Source: Bacilli bacterium (GTDB lineage: Bacteria; Bacillota_I; Bacilli_A; MAG-NZ). Taken from it: DNA of 64,000 bases. The stretch is from assembly GCA_018401215.1 (NCBI GenBank), contig JAGYLA010000001.1, forward strand, positions 62,001-126,000, in the 5' to 3' direction. How positions within the stretch are numbered: the stretch's first letter is position 1; each line of letters begins with the position of its first letter. The notes below the pieces were generated by a model. That model was not told the DNA's origin, searched no databases, and was given only the letters and a program-made list of their open reading frames with translations. Below are positions 22,637 to 36,908 of this stretch, piece by piece. The position numbers and the translations under genes were made by a program.

Positions 22637-22659
22637 CTTGCCCTGGATAGGGCCGCTAG
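22637..22659 (+). promoter_or_regulatory. Candidate S6:S18-binding leader hairpin
   Basis: CTTG-CCCT-GGAT-AGGG-CCG-CTAG: hairpin with a 3' CCG bulge just before rpsF. Confidence 0.5.
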
Positions 22660-22677
22660 TCCAAAAGGAGGATTTTT

Positions 22678-22950
22678 ATGAAGTACGAAGCGATGTATAT
22701 CGTTCGTCCCACCCTTGAAGAAGCACCGCGTCAAGCGCTGATTCAAGAGATGTCTGACTTGTTTTCTCAAGAAACCGAAGTCAACGAGTGGGGTATGCGA
22801 GATTTGGCATACGAAATCGAGAAACACAAACGTGGATATTATGTGGTGATGCAAAGTGATGCAAGCCCCGCAGAAGTTGATGAGTTTGAACGAATTTCTC
22901 GCATTCGCGAAGACATTATTCGATTTATGATTGTCAAGATTGACGAGTAG
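22678..22950 (+). CDS. rpsF: 30S ribosomal protein S6
   Basis: '[15 protein letters not shown]', '[21 protein letters not shown]'. Confidence 0.96.
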   Translation: MKYEAMYIVRPTLEEAPRQALIQEMSDLFSQETEVNEWGMRDLAYEIEKHKRGYYVVMQSDASPAEVDEFERISRIREDIIRFMIVKIDE

Positions 22951-22958
22951 GTGCTAGG

Positions 22959-23399
22959 ATGATTAACCGAGTCGTATTGATTGGGCGCTTAACCAAAGAT
23001 CCCGAACTACGATACACCTCTAATAATATTGCGGTCGTTAGTTTTACGCTCGCAGTGAATCGCAATTTTACCGGCCAAGATGGCCAAAATGAAGTTGATT
23101 TTCTGCCCTGCGTCGCATGGCGTAAACAAGCAGAAAACATTGCGAAATACGTCGGTAAAGGGAGCATGGTTGGCGTCGATGGTCGAATCCAGACACGCAA
23201 TTATGAAGCAACAGATGGGACCAAACGATATATTACAGAAATTGTTTGTGATAATACGCGATTCTTGGATACTCGAAACCCGACTGACCCAGATACTGTT
23301 GAGACCAAACAACCGTTTCCCGATATGAACGAACAAAAAGAAGACCCGTTTGCAAGTCTCCAAGACATTGAGATTGGCGACGACGATTTACCATTTTAG
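22959..23399 (+). CDS. ssb: Single-stranded DNA-binding protein
   Basis: '[20 protein letters not shown]'; acidic tail ending DDDLPF. Confidence 0.97.
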   Translation: MINRVVLIGRLTKDPELRYTSNNIAVVSFTLAVNRNFTGQDGQNEVDFLPCVAWRKQAENIAKYVGKGSMVGVDGRIQTRNYEATDGTKRYITEIVCDNTRFLDTRNPTDPDTVETKQPFPDMNEQKEDPFASLQDIEIGDDDLPF

Positions 23400-23408
23400 G
23401 AGGAACTT

Positions 23409-23660
23409 GTGGAAAAACGAACCAATTATAAAGACCGCGGTGGGTTCCGTAAACGCCGTAAAAAAGAGTGTTACTTTACAAAAAACAAAATCAAACATAT
23501 TGATTATAAAGATGCTGAACTGTTGGTTAAATTTGTCTCAGACCGAGGAAAAATATTGCCTCGTCGTGTCACCGGGACGACTGCGAAATACCAGCGAAAA
23601 TTGGCGGTTGCGATCAAGCGTGCACGCCATATGGCATTGTTACCATTTAGCACGATTTAA
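23409..23660 (+). CDS. rpsR: 30S ribosomal protein S18
   Basis: '[52 protein letters not shown]'. Confidence 0.97.
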   Translation: MEKRTNYKDRGGFRKRRKKECYFTKNKIKHIDYKDAELLVKFVSDRGKILPRRVTGTTAKYQRKLAVAIKRARHMALLPFSTI

Positions 23661-23663
23661 CTT

Positions 23664-23693
23664 ACGATTTCCCTCAATGGGAAATCGTTTTTT
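23664..23693 (+). terminator. Terminator after rpsR
   Basis: ACGATTTCCC-TCAAT-GGGAAATCGT-TTTTT. Confidence 0.9.
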
Positions 23694-23733
23694 CGTCTGA
23701 ATTATGATACAATAATCCAAAGTTAGGTACCCA

Positions 23734-25743
23734 ATGAAAACTGCAAAAATAAGCATTGTAATCGTCGTTGTGCTTTCCGCATTGGTGATTTACGTGGCAC
23801 TTGCCGGCCTTGTAGATTCGGCTGTTGTTCCTTGGTTGTTAACAGCAACCGTTTTGGTCAGTCTCGTGTTTGCTGGGCTGATTTTCTTCTGGGCACAAAA
23901 CTATGTCACTGGTGAGCGAAAGTACACCCAAGAGAAATTGAATTTACAACGTATTATTACGTTTGATGTGTCAAAAGTTGGTGAAATGGCGATCAATGAT
24001 TTCCCCTTTGGCATCGTGATGTATCAAGACCAAGAAGGCTATCCGATTCGTTGGGTTAACCGGTTCATTGAATCGGTGTTACCGATGTCATTGTTTGATC
24101 AATCGGTAGCAGTGATTGATGAAAGCATTGTGACCTTTTTGGAACAGGGGTATACATCGTTTGAGATTCAACTAGCGACCAAAGATGGCGCAAAGTTCTT
24201 TCAATTTATCAACCAAACTGAACACAATGTCCTGTTTGTGACTGACCTTTCTGCCGTTCGTCAAGCGGAACAACAACTATTGAATCAACGCCAAATGATT
24301 GGTTATTTGTCGATTGAGAACTTGGACGATACGATTCAGTCATTAACCATTCAAGATAGTGTGAACTTACAAGGGAAATTTTATAACACGATTTTACAAT
24401 GGGGCGAAGAGAATCAAGTGTATGTTCGTGGGTTAACCACGGAACGATTTATCTTGATTGGTCGTGTATTTGATTTGGAGCGAATCATTGCGTCAGAGTT
24501 TTCTATTTTAGAATCGGTGCGCCGCGTTGCCAAGTCGGAACAAATGGAACTGACTGCGTCGATTGGTGTTGCGGCCGGATTGCAAACGAGTGAAGAGTTG
24601 TCTGAGCTTGCGGCCGAAGCACTGGATGTTGCGAACAAGCGTGGTGGTGACCAAGCGGTCATCATGATTGAACATGAAGCGGTTCGCTATGTTGGTGGAA
24701 CGAGTACGTCAGTGGCAAAACGCTCTCGAGTGAAATCACGCTTGATTGCGAATCGCTTGCGTCAGGCTATTAGTGATGCGAAAGCAGTATTGATTCTTAC
24801 CCACGAGCGACCCGACCATGATGCGTTTGGTGCTGTGATTGGGATGACAAATTTTGTGTTTAGTGTGAAGAATGAAGTGTATTGGCACATCGACTCCGAT
24901 GGCATGGAACAAGATGTCCGTGCGTTTTATGATGAGTTAAAAGGGATGAGTAAAACGATTGACGAACGCCAATGTGTCGTCAAAGAACTTACTGATGTGA
25001 CCGATTTGAATCCCAAAAACCCGCTGATTATTATTGTTGATGTCAACAATCAACGAATTGTTTATGGACTCAAAGACCATGCCGATAAACTCAAAGGCAC
25101 CATTGCCATCATTGACCATCACCGACAAGGTGGAGTTGAGATCGATGCAGAAATCAACTACATTGAACCCTATGCGTCAAGCACGTCTGAAATTGTTTGT
25201 GAATTGATGCAGTACTTTGAAGATGAGATTGAGATGGATACCGCTGAGGCGACGTTGATGCTTGCGGGGATCGTGATCGACACCAATCACTTTAGTGTGG
25301 CGACGACCTCACGAACCTTTGATGCGGCAAGTTATTTAAAAAACAATGGGGCAAATTTGCAAGACTTGCAGAAGAACTTACGAGAAGATTATGGGACATT
25401 GATTCAACGTTCTCGGTTGCTTGCAGATACGCAACGTTGGTATCAATCCTTTGGTGTTGTCATTACTGATGACTCACTTAGTGCCAAAGACCGAGCAAAA
25501 CTAGCAGAAACCATTTTAACGATCAATGACTTTGATGCAAGCATCGTCATTTCCCATGAACTGGACGGCGTCAATTACGGAATGAGTGCTCGCTCACTGG
25601 GTGATGTGAACGTTCAGTTGATCGCTGAGCAATTAGGCGGTGGTGGTCACTTGACTTCAGCGGGAACGAGTTTCAAAGATACGACAATCAAAGCGATTGA
25701 AGCAAAAGTTCGACCGGTCTTGGAAGCGGTAAATATTCGATGA
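23734..25743 (+). CDS. gdpP: Cyclic-di-AMP phosphodiesterase GdpP-like (TM-PAS-GGDEF-DHH/DHHA1)
   Basis: Two N-terminal TM segments; 'THERPDHDAFGA', 'IIDHHRQGG', 'GGGGHLTSAG'; precedes rplI-dnaB. Confidence 0.92.
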   Translation: MKTAKISIVIVVVLSALVIYVALAGLVDSAVVPWLLTATVLVSLVFAGLIFFWAQNYVTGERKYTQEKLNLQRIITFDVSKVGEMAINDFPFGIVMYQDQEGYPIRWVNRFIESVLPMSLFDQSVAVIDESIVTFLEQGYTSFEIQLATKDGAKFFQFINQTEHNVLFVTDLSAVRQAEQQLLNQRQMIGYLSIENLDDTIQSLTIQDSVNLQGKFYNTILQWGEENQVYVRGLTTERFILIGRVFDLERIIASEFSILESVRRVAKSEQMELTASIGVAAGLQTSEELSELAAEALDVANKRGGDQAVIMIEHEAVRYVGGTSTSVAKRSRVKSRLIANRLRQAISDAKAVLILTHERPDHDAFGAVIGMTNFVFSVKNEVYWHIDSDGMEQDVRAFYDELKGMSKTIDERQCVVKELTDVTDLNPKNPLIIIVDVNNQRIVYGLKDHADKLKGTIAIIDHHRQGGVEIDAEINYIEPYASSTSEIVCELMQYFEDEIEMDTAEATLMLAGIVIDTNHFSVATTSRTFDAASYLKNNGANLQDLQKNLREDYGTLIQRSRLLADTQRWYQSFGVVITDDSLSAKDRAKLAETILTINDFDASIVISHELDGVNYGMSARSLGDVNVQLIAEQLGGGGHLTSAGTSFKDTTIKAIEAKVRPVLEAVNIR

Positions 25744-26186
25744 AAATAATTTTAAATGAAACTGTCAAAGGCAAAGGCAAAGCCGGTCAAACGATTGATG
25801 TGCCAACAGGGTACGCTAATTTTTTGATTCGCGAACAAATTGCGATTGTCGCAAGTGAAGAAGCACTTGTTGCCAAAGCCGAGAATGAAGCGATTGCCCA
25901 AGCGAACGAGGCGAAGTTGATCGATTCGATGAACGTACTAGCTACAACACTCAATGACCTTGTTGTTACCGTACCCATGAAAGTTGGCGTTGAAGGCAAA
26001 ACCTTTGGTGCGGTATCATCCAAACAAGTCATTCAAGCATTTCATGACCAACATCAAATTGACTTGGATAAAAAGAAATTAGACATGGGAGCAACCATCA
26101 ATGCACTCGGTCGATATCAATTATCGATTCAACTGCATCGTAGCGTAACTGCGACGCTTCATGTTCATGTGGTGGAAGAAGTATGA
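25740..26186 (+). CDS. rplI: 50S ribosomal protein L9
   Basis: 'MKIILNETVKGKGKAGQTIDVPTGYANFLI'. Confidence 0.95.
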   Translation: MKIILNETVKGKGKAGQTIDVPTGYANFLIREQIAIVASEEALVAKAENEAIAQANEAKLIDSMNVLATTLNDLVVTVPMKVGVEGKTFGAVSSKQVIQAFHDQHQIDLDKKKLDMGATINALGRYQLSIQLHRSVTATLHVHVVEEV

Positions 26187-27511
26187 AAAAGATGCCGTTT
26201 TCCTTGGAAGCCGAACAATCGGTTCTGGGTGCTGTATTGATTGATGAGCGTGTCATGCAGCGAGCATTGCAACGCTTGGTCAAAGAAGATTTTTATAAAG
26301 TATCCCACGTGCATATTTATGATGTGATGGAGACATTATCGACGCGAAAAATCGATTTGGATTATGCGACGATTATTAGTGTGCTTGAAGAACGTAACTT
26401 AGTGGATGAGGTGGGTGGTGTCGACTACTTGCTAGAACTAGCGAACATGCTGCCGACCGCAGAGAATGTTGATAGTTATATCGACATCGTCAAAAACAAA
26501 TCCCTTGCTCGTCAAGTCATTCAAATGGCCACCAACATTGCCGAACAAACGTACGAACAACGTCTGGACATCGGGGAGTTGTTTGACTTTACCGAGCAAC
26601 AATTGTTTGAAGTTACCAAACAACGAAAATCAGCGGAATTTCGTGCGATTGGTACGGTGGTCAACGAAGTCATCGCGGGGATTGAAAAACACAAAAACAA
26701 AGAAGGCTTTATTGTTGGACTACCGACTGGATACATGGATTTGGATGACCGAACCCTTGGCTTCCAAGATGGCAATTTAATTATTTTGGCTGCTCGACCC
26801 AGTGTTGGGAAAAGTGCGTTTGCGATCAATCTTGCTTATAACATTGCAGAAAAAAACAAACACGTTGCGTTTTTCTCTTTGGAAATGAGTGCCGAACAAA
26901 TCGTGACACGAATGTTATCAACGGTCTCTAGCATTAACAACCAATCCTTACAATCAGGAAACATCAACTCCCGACAATGGCGTCAAGTGGAACATGCTGC
27001 TACCCTTTTGTCGCGCTTGAACATCTATTTTGATGATGCGTCTAGTTCGAATGTGGGAGAAGTATATACAAAATGTCGCCAGTTGAAGCAAGAGGAAAAA
27101 CTTGATTTTGTGGTCATTGACTACTTGCAGTTATTGACAGGTACCGGAAACTACGGGGGAAACCGTGTGGTTGAGGTGTCTGAGATCTCGCGTCGCTTGA
27201 AAAACTTAGCTCGTGACCTTGGGGTACCGGTCTTGGCGTTGTCTCAGTTATCAAGAAATGTCGAATCACGAACTGACAAACGCCCAAACATGGCTGATTT
27301 GCGTGAATCTGGTTCGATTGAACAAGATGCGGATATTGTCATGTTTATGTACCGCGATGATTACTACAACCCAGAGACAACCACTGCCCCGAATATCGTT
27401 GAAATTTCAATCGCAAAAAACCGTTCGGGAGCGACCGGTAAGTTTGACTTGTTGTTTGTCAAAGATTATGGAAGCTTCAGAAACGTAGGGTACCGAGGAG
27501 ACGACGAATGA
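26183..27511 (+). CDS. dnaB: Replicative DNA helicase
   Basis: 'MPFSLEAEQSVLGAVLID', 'LIILAARPSVGKSAFAINLA', 'FFSLEMSAEQIVTRML'. Confidence 0.97.
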   Translation: MKKMPFSLEAEQSVLGAVLIDERVMQRALQRLVKEDFYKVSHVHIYDVMETLSTRKIDLDYATIISVLEERNLVDEVGGVDYLLELANMLPTAENVDSYIDIVKNKSLARQVIQMATNIAEQTYEQRLDIGELFDFTEQQLFEVTKQRKSAEFRAIGTVVNEVIAGIEKHKNKEGFIVGLPTGYMDLDDRTLGFQDGNLIILAARPSVGKSAFAINLAYNIAEKNKHVAFFSLEMSAEQIVTRMLSTVSSINNQSLQSGNINSRQWRQVEHAATLLSRLNIYFDDASSSNVGEVYTKCRQLKQEEKLDFVVIDYLQLLTGTGNYGGNRVVEVSEISRRLKNLARDLGVPVLALSQLSRNVESRTDKRPNMADLRESGSIEQDADIVMFMYRDDYYNPETTTAPNIVEISIAKNRSGATGKFDLLFVKDYGSFRNVGYRGDDE

Positions 27512-28572
27512 TTGATCGGTTAATTCAGATCAAAGAGCGCTATGAAAAAATTTCTCAGTTATTGATGGATGCTGATGTCGTGAAAGACATGGCACGACTC
27601 AAAGACCTGTCGAAGGAACAACGTAGCTTAGAACCTGTCGTCTTGGCGTATGCTGCGTTTGATAAGGTAGTGAAAGACCTGCAGTCCAACAAAGAGTTAC
27701 TCAAGGACGCTGATCTTGAAATTCGTGAGTTAGCGCAAGCTGAAATTGAGGCACTCGAACCACAAAAAACTGCTTTGGAAGAGCAACTTGAACGATTGCT
27801 CATTCCCAAAGACCCCAACGATGAAAAAGACGTTATTATGGAAATTCGCGGTGCCGCCGGAGGCGATGAAGCGAATATTTTTGCGGGAGATTTGTACCGC
27901 ATGTACGCCAAGTATGGCGAACAAATGGGGTGGAGTTTTCAACTCTTAGATTCAGAAGAATCGACCAATGGCGGATTTTCTCGCTTGGAAGTGATGATTA
28001 GTGGCGATTATGTGTACTCCAATTTGAAGTATGAATCTGGCGCTCACCGCGTCCAGCGTGTCCCAGCGACAGAATCGCAAGGTCGCATTCATACCTCGAC
28101 CGCCACCGTGCTAGTGATGCCAGAAGCCGAAGAAATTGAAATTGATTTGGACATGAATGAAGTGCGAATTGATACCTTTACTTCGAGTGGACCAGGAGGC
28201 CAATCGGTCAACACCACCAAATCGGCAGTTCGGGCAACCCATGTTCCAACGGGGATCATTGCAAGCTGCCAAGATGGAAAGAGCCAACACGAAAACAAAG
28301 CGAGTGCATTGAAAATATTACGAGCCCGCATTTTTGATGCGATGTTGCAAGAACGTCTAGCCAAAGAAGGTGCCGAACGCAAAAGCAAAATTGGCACGGG
28401 CGACCGCAGTGAAAAAATCCGGACGTATAATTATCCGCAAAACCGCGTGACTGATCACCGCATCGGGTTCACGATTCAACAATTAGACCGCATCATGGAA
28501 GGCAGGTTGTTGCCTGTTATTGAAGCGCTTCAAGCGGCCGAACTGGCCGAACAGATGAAGGCGAAGGCATGA
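27508..28572 (+). CDS. prfA: Peptide chain release factor 1
   Basis: 'SSGPGGQSVNTTKSAVR' with GGQ; 'IRTYNYPQNRVTDHRI'. Confidence 0.97.
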   Translation: MIDRLIQIKERYEKISQLLMDADVVKDMARLKDLSKEQRSLEPVVLAYAAFDKVVKDLQSNKELLKDADLEIRELAQAEIEALEPQKTALEEQLERLLIPKDPNDEKDVIMEIRGAAGGDEANIFAGDLYRMYAKYGEQMGWSFQLLDSEESTNGGFSRLEVMISGDYVYSNLKYESGAHRVQRVPATESQGRIHTSTATVLVMPEAEEIEIDLDMNEVRIDTFTSSGPGGQSVNTTKSAVRATHVPTGIIASCQDGKSQHENKASALKILRARIFDAMLQERLAKEGAERKSKIGTGDRSEKIRTYNYPQNRVTDHRIGFTIQQLDRIMEGRLLPVIEALQAAELAEQMKAKA

Positions 28573-29405
28573 CGTATGCGCAAGCGCTTCGTCAAGCCAA
28601 AGACCAATTGACTGCTGCCAACAAAGAACTGCGGGTCGCAGAATTGTTATTGCTGCATGTGAGCCAACTTTCTAACGCCGAACTCTATGCGAATCTTCAA
28701 ACACAGATGCCGCAATTGATGATGGAGCAATGGGCTGCGTTGCTTGCTCAACACATTGAATTTGATGTGCCACTCCAACACTTAACTGGTGAAGAGATTT
28801 TTTTTGGGTATTCATTTCGAGTGGGACCTGAAGTATTGATACCTCGGTTTGAAACCGAGGAGCTGGTAGAAAAAGTCTTAGCGCTATATGATGAGCAATT
28901 TGGCTACCCTGTTCATGTGGTTGATTTGGGGACAGGGAGCGGAGCGATTGCGATCAGCTTGGCCAAAGAAGAACTGAGGATGCAAGTCGATGCAGTCGAT
29001 GTGAGTGCTGCTGCACTTGAGGTTGCTAAATATAATGCTGAGCACTTGAACGCATCGATTACGTTTCACCAAGGGTCTTGGTGTGAACCTTTATCAAGAA
29101 CGTATGACATTGTCGTTGCGAATCCACCCTACATCCCAGTCAAGGAATCATTACCCAATGAAATCATTCACTATGAGCCTCACACTGCGTTGTTTGGTGG
29201 AGAGGATGGATTGGATCACCACCGTACGATATATCAATGCATTAAACCACACTTAAATCCCCGCTTTTTGATTGCGGTGGAACATGGGTTTCAACATGCG
29301 CAAGCGGTTCAAACCATGGCCCAAGAAGCCTTTCCATTGGCGCGCGTGTGGAGTGAAAAGGACATGCAGCAAAAAGACCGATTTACGTTTGTCTTACAAA
29401 CATAA
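28569..29405 (+). CDS. prmC: Release factor glutamine methyltransferase
   Basis: 'VVDLGTGSGAIAISLA', 'VVANPPYIP'; adjacent to prfA. Confidence 0.95.
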   Translation: MTYAQALRQAKDQLTAANKELRVAELLLLHVSQLSNAELYANLQTQMPQLMMEQWAALLAQHIEFDVPLQHLTGEEIFFGYSFRVGPEVLIPRFETEELVEKVLALYDEQFGYPVHVVDLGTGSGAIAISLAKEELRMQVDAVDVSAAALEVAKYNAEHLNASITFHQGSWCEPLSRTYDIVVANPPYIPVKESLPNEIIHYEPHTALFGGEDGLDHHRTIYQCIKPHLNPRFLIAVEHGFQHAQAVQTMAQEAFPLARVWSEKDMQQKDRFTFVLQT

Positions 29406-29462
29406 GTTTGAAGTGTATCCTAGTCCACATATGATAGGATAATTTTAGTGAGGTGGGTAAAA

Positions 29463-30086
29463 ATGAGTAAAGTAGTTGTTGTGGATCATCCGCTGGTTCA
29501 ACATAAAATGAGCATCATTCGAGATTACCGAACGGGCACCAAAGAATTTCGGGAAGCGTTGAATGAAATTAGCGGATTGATTACATATGAAATCTCACGT
29601 AACTTTGAAACCAAAGAAGCAAAAGTAACGACACCAATTGAAGAAACGACCGTAAGGGTATTAACAAAAGATGTTGTCATCGTCCCAATTTTACGTGCGG
29701 GACTTGGGATGGTCGATGGAATTCATACGATGATTCCAACTGCTAAAATTGGGCATGTCGGGTTATACCGTGATGAAACGACATTGCAGCCCGTTGAGTA
29801 TTATGCGAAGTTTCCTGATTTACCACAAGCTACCGTGCTTGTTGTTGACCCCATGTTAGCGACCGGTGGCTCGGCAAGTTTTGCTGTGACAGCGGTCAAA
29901 AAACGAGGAGCCAAAGACATTCGTTACGTTGGCTTGGTCGGTTGTCCGGAAGGCGTTGCCCGCATGCAACAAGACCATCCTGATGTTGATATTTATTTGG
30001 CAGCAATGGATGCCCGATTGAATGAAGTGGGTTACATTGTTCCTGGTCTTGGGGACTGTGGTGACCGTTTGTTTGGCACAAAATAA
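29463..30086 (+). CDS. upp: Uracil phosphoribosyltransferase
   Basis: 'VVDHPLVQHKMSIIRDYRTGTKEFR', 'VVDPMLATGGSA'; ATG 29463 preferred. Confidence 0.96.
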   Translation: MSKVVVVDHPLVQHKMSIIRDYRTGTKEFREALNEISGLITYEISRNFETKEAKVTTPIEETTVRVLTKDVVIVPILRAGLGMVDGIHTMIPTAKIGHVGLYRDETTLQPVEYYAKFPDLPQATVLVVDPMLATGGSASFAVTAVKKRGAKDIRYVGLVGCPEGVARMQQDHPDVDIYLAAMDARLNEVGYIVPGLGDCGDRLFGTK

Positions 30087-30301
30087 TGAAAAAATTTAAC
30101 AAAGGACTTCGAATGTATGCACTGGTGACCCAGTTCTTACTACAAACATTTGCTTTGGTGGTGCTTGGATTATGGGCAGGTGCACGGTTGGATGAAGCGG
30201 TCAATCCGGGGTCTAGCTTATATAGTTCCTTGTTTGGGATCTTGGGTATCTTTTTGGGACTTGGGTTGTTTATCGTCTTTGTCATTCGGACGAATCGATG
30301 A
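30086..30301 (+). CDS. AtpZ/AtpI-family small membrane protein
   Basis: Two TM segments; immediately upstream of atpI/atpB. Confidence 0.65.
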   Translation: MKKFNKGLRMYALVTQFLLQTFALVVLGLWAGARLDEAVNPGSSLYSSLFGILGIFLGLGLFIVFVIRTNR

Positions 30302-30662
30302 ATCAAGCGGTATATTCTAAAGTTGCGATTGGTGTCTGGGGCATTAGCTTTGTCGCCGTTCCCTTGCTTTGGGTCTTGTTTGGCGCATCCTATGCGCAAA
30401 GCTATTTGCTTGGTGCGGCAACGTCAATGTTGAATTTATCACTATTGATCAAATCCAGTCGACGTGCGCTTGAGCGTCCCGAAGGGAGCCGACAAGGATA
30501 TATTATGTCGCAACAAGTGCTTCGTATGGGGCTTTATTTTGCGGTATTGATCGCAGCATTCTTTATTGGAACCGATCCGCTTGGGTATCTAGCCTTGTTA
30601 TTTGGTTTATTAAGTGTGAAAATAGTTTTGGTATTGTATACTTTATCTAAGGGTGGGAATCT

Positions 30663-30666
<4 letters not shown>
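30298..30666 (+). CDS. atpI: ATP synthase subunit I-like
   Basis: Four TM segments; overlaps atpB start; conserved atp-operon position. Confidence 0.65.
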
Positions 30667-31584
<918 letters not shown>

Positions 31585-31606
31585 GCGTTGTTGAAGGAGG
31601 ATCCGC

Positions 31607-32146
31607 ATGGATCGCATAAGCGAATTTACTTCAACAATCGGTGAATTACTCGAACAAAGTCTAGGAATTGATACTGGACAAATCTTGTTGCAATGGATTG
31701 CAACGTTTATATTGTTTGGGGTGGTTTTTCGGTACTTATGGAAACCATTAACCACATTACTCGAAGACCGACAAGCGATCGTTGAGGGTGATTTATTACG
31801 AGCGCAAGAACTGAGTTCAAACGCTGAAAAAATCAAATCCGAAATTGATGTTCAACTGACACAAGCACGACAAGACGCCAAAGCGATGCTCGAAGCAGCG
31901 CGCACTCGTTCCTTGTCTGAGCGCGAACAATTGATTGCTGACACAGAAACGGAGTTAGCACGATTGCGTGCCAAAGCAGAAGCAGAGCTTGGTCAAGATG
32001 TTGAAAAAGCAAGGGAAGAATTAAAAGGGGAAGTCGTTGAGATTGCCTTTTTGGTGGCGGAAAAGATATTACAACAACAAGTAGATCGCAACCAAGATGT
32101 TGACATAAAGAGCGTATTGAAGCAGGTAAATCATGACAAGTCATGA
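31607..32146 (+). CDS. atpF: F0F1 ATP synthase subunit b
   Basis: N-terminal TM then long charged helix; between atpE and atpH. Confidence 0.92.
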   Translation: MDRISEFTSTIGELLEQSLGIDTGQILLQWIATFILFGVVFRYLWKPLTTLLEDRQAIVEGDLLRAQELSSNAEKIKSEIDVQLTQARQDAKAMLEAARTRSLSEREQLIADTETELARLRAKAEAELGQDVEKAREELKGEVVEIAFLVAEKILQQQVDRNQDVDIKSVLKQVNHDKS

Positions 32147-32660
32147 GTATGCACTCGCACTCTTTCAAAGTTGCAGTAAAGCTGAGCGAGCTGTTGTCGT
32201 TGATTGGTTTCACCTCATCGAAGATATTGTTGAACAAACACCGGAGTATTTGCGGTTGATGACAAGTCCCAATATCACCGATGAGGTGAAAAAGACGCTT
32301 CTTGCTGAAGTGTTTTCCGACGCACCGGAATCGTTCTTGTATTTCTTGTATGTGTTAGTCGATCAAGACCGCTTTGCTGTGTTGATGGACATCGCTGAAG
32401 TGTATCAACAGTATATTTATGACGAAGATGGCATTATGGTCGTTGATGTCATAAGTGCACAACCATTATCGAGTGACAAGCAAGTTGAATTAACGAGTTC
32501 ATTAGAAAGTAAATTTAACAAACAAATTATTTTGATTGAGAGAGTTCAACCGACAGTCATCGGTGGAATTCGACTAGAGTTCCAAGGAAAGGTCATCGAC
32601 CAATCCATCTATAATCAAGTGCAGCGTCTTCATCAATCGATTAGCAGAAAGGTGTCTTAA
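32133..32660 (+). CDS. atpH: F0F1 ATP synthase subunit delta
   Basis: '[10 protein letters not shown]', '[27 protein letters not shown]'. Confidence 0.93.
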   Translation: MTSHEYALALFQSCSKAERAVVVDWFHLIEDIVEQTPEYLRLMTSPNITDEVKKTLLAEVFSDAPESFLYFLYVLVDQDRFAVLMDIAEVYQQYIYDEDGIMVVDVISAQPLSSDKQVELTSSLESKFNKQIILIERVQPTVIGGIRLEFQGKVIDQSIYNQVQRLHQSISRKVS

Positions 32661-32662
32661 TC

Positions 32663-34171
32663 ATGGCAAAACTTCGTTCAAGTGAAATAGCAGGACTGAT
32701 TAAACAACAAATCGAGTCCTACAAAAGTGAATTAAAGACCGATTCGGTCGGTACCGTCATCCGAGTTGGTGATGGGATTGCGATTGTCCATGGACTCGAT
32801 GATGCGATGTCAGGAGAGTTATTGGATTTTGGGTCGGATATTTACGGGATGGTTCTCAACCTCGAACAAGACCAAGTTGGGGTCATTATTTTGTCGCAAA
32901 CCACCACAATCAAAGAAGGTGACACGGTGACGTGTACTGGATTGATTTTGGAAGTGCCCGTGGGGGAAGAGTTGTTGGGTCGTGTCGTCAATAGTTTAGG
33001 GATTGCGATCGATGGTAAACCAGCGATTGTTGCGAAGAAAACCCGAGCGGTTGAGCAAAAAGCAAGTGGTGTCATGGCGCGTCAAAGTGTCTCTGAACCG
33101 ATGCAGACCGGAATCAAAGTGCTTGATGCACTTGTGCCGATTGGCCGTGGTCAACGAGAGTTGATCATTGGTGACCGTCAAACCGGAAAAACATCAATTG
33201 CAATCGATACGATCATGAATCAAAAAGACCAAGACGTGATTTGTATTTATGTCGCGATTGGGCAAAAGGAATCGACCGTACGTAACGTTGTTGAAGTGTT
33301 AGAAGAAGCCGGAGCCATGCCGTATACGATTGTTATTTCGGCATCAAGTTCCTTGCCTGCTCCAATGCTATATTTGGCACCATACGCTGGTGTCACGATG
33401 GCTGAAGAATTTATGTATTCGGGGAAACATGTATTAATTATTTATGATGATTTGAGTAAACACGCGGTTGCATACCGTGAGTTGTCGCTCTTGTTACGTC
33501 GTCCGCCAGGACGCGAAGCGTTTCCTGGGGATGTCTTTTACTTGCATTCACGCTTGTTAGAACGGGCAAGTAAACTAAGTGATGAATTTGGTGGTGGTAG
33601 CATTACTGCCTTACCAATCATTGAAACCAAAGAAGGCGATATTAGTGCCTACATCCCAACCAACGTCATTTCGATTACGGATGGACAAATCTTCTTACAA
33701 ACAAACTTGTTCTATTCCGGAATTCGACCTGCGATTGACGCTGGAAACTCGGTGTCTCGCGTTGGGGGAGCAGCACAAACCAAAGCGATTAAAAAAGTAT
33801 CGGGAACGCTGCGTTTGAACTTAGCAAGTTACCGAGAACTAGAAGCCTTTACGCAATTTGGTTCGGATTTGGATGAATCGACGAAGACGACGCTAGAGCG
33901 TGGTCGACGTACGGTTGAAATCTTGAAACAAGGACTCCATGAAAACTTAACGGTGGGACAAATGACCTTTGCGCTTGCGAGTTTGAAGGATGGGTTCTTG
34001 GATGACGTAAAGATTGAAGATGTTCGTCGTTATGAGAGTGAGTTGTATTCGTTCTTAGAAACCGACAAGTCAGCAAAAGCATTAAAGGATTCCATTAATC
34101 AAACAGGCAAATATCCTGCCGAGGAAGACGTCAAAGACGTGTTAACACGCTTTAGTCGTCAGTTTGCGTAG
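32663..34171 (+). CDS. atpA: F0F1 ATP synthase subunit alpha
   Basis: '[15 protein letters not shown]'. Confidence 0.98.
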   Translation: MAKLRSSEIAGLIKQQIESYKSELKTDSVGTVIRVGDGIAIVHGLDDAMSGELLDFGSDIYGMVLNLEQDQVGVIILSQTTTIKEGDTVTCTGLILEVPVGEELLGRVVNSLGIAIDGKPAIVAKKTRAVEQKASGVMARQSVSEPMQTGIKVLDALVPIGRGQRELIIGDRQTGKTSIAIDTIMNQKDQDVICIYVAIGQKESTVRNVVEVLEEAGAMPYTIVISASSSLPAPMLYLAPYAGVTMAEEFMYSGKHVLIIYDDLSKHAVAYRELSLLLRRPPGREAFPGDVFYLHSRLLERASKLSDEFGGGSITALPIIETKEGDISAYIPTNVISITDGQIFLQTNLFYSGIRPAIDAGNSVSRVGGAAQTKAIKKVSGTLRLNLASYRELEAFTQFGSDLDESTKTTLERGRRTVEILKQGLHENLTVGQMTFALASLKDGFLDDVKIEDVRRYESELYSFLETDKSAKALKDSINQTGKYPAEEDVKDVLTRFSRQFA

Positions 34172-34180
34172 GAGACTTGT

Positions 34181-36840
<2,660 letters not shown>

Positions 36841-36842
<2 letters not shown>

Positions 36843-36865
36843 ACGGTCCCTTGAGGACCGTTTTT
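36841..36865 (+). terminator. Terminator of atp operon
   Basis: AAACGGTCC-CTTGA-GGACCGTTT-TT. Confidence 0.9.
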
Positions 36866-36908
36866 ATTTTCGCTCATAGAAGTGCTATAATAGCCATAAT
36901 GTGGGGTC

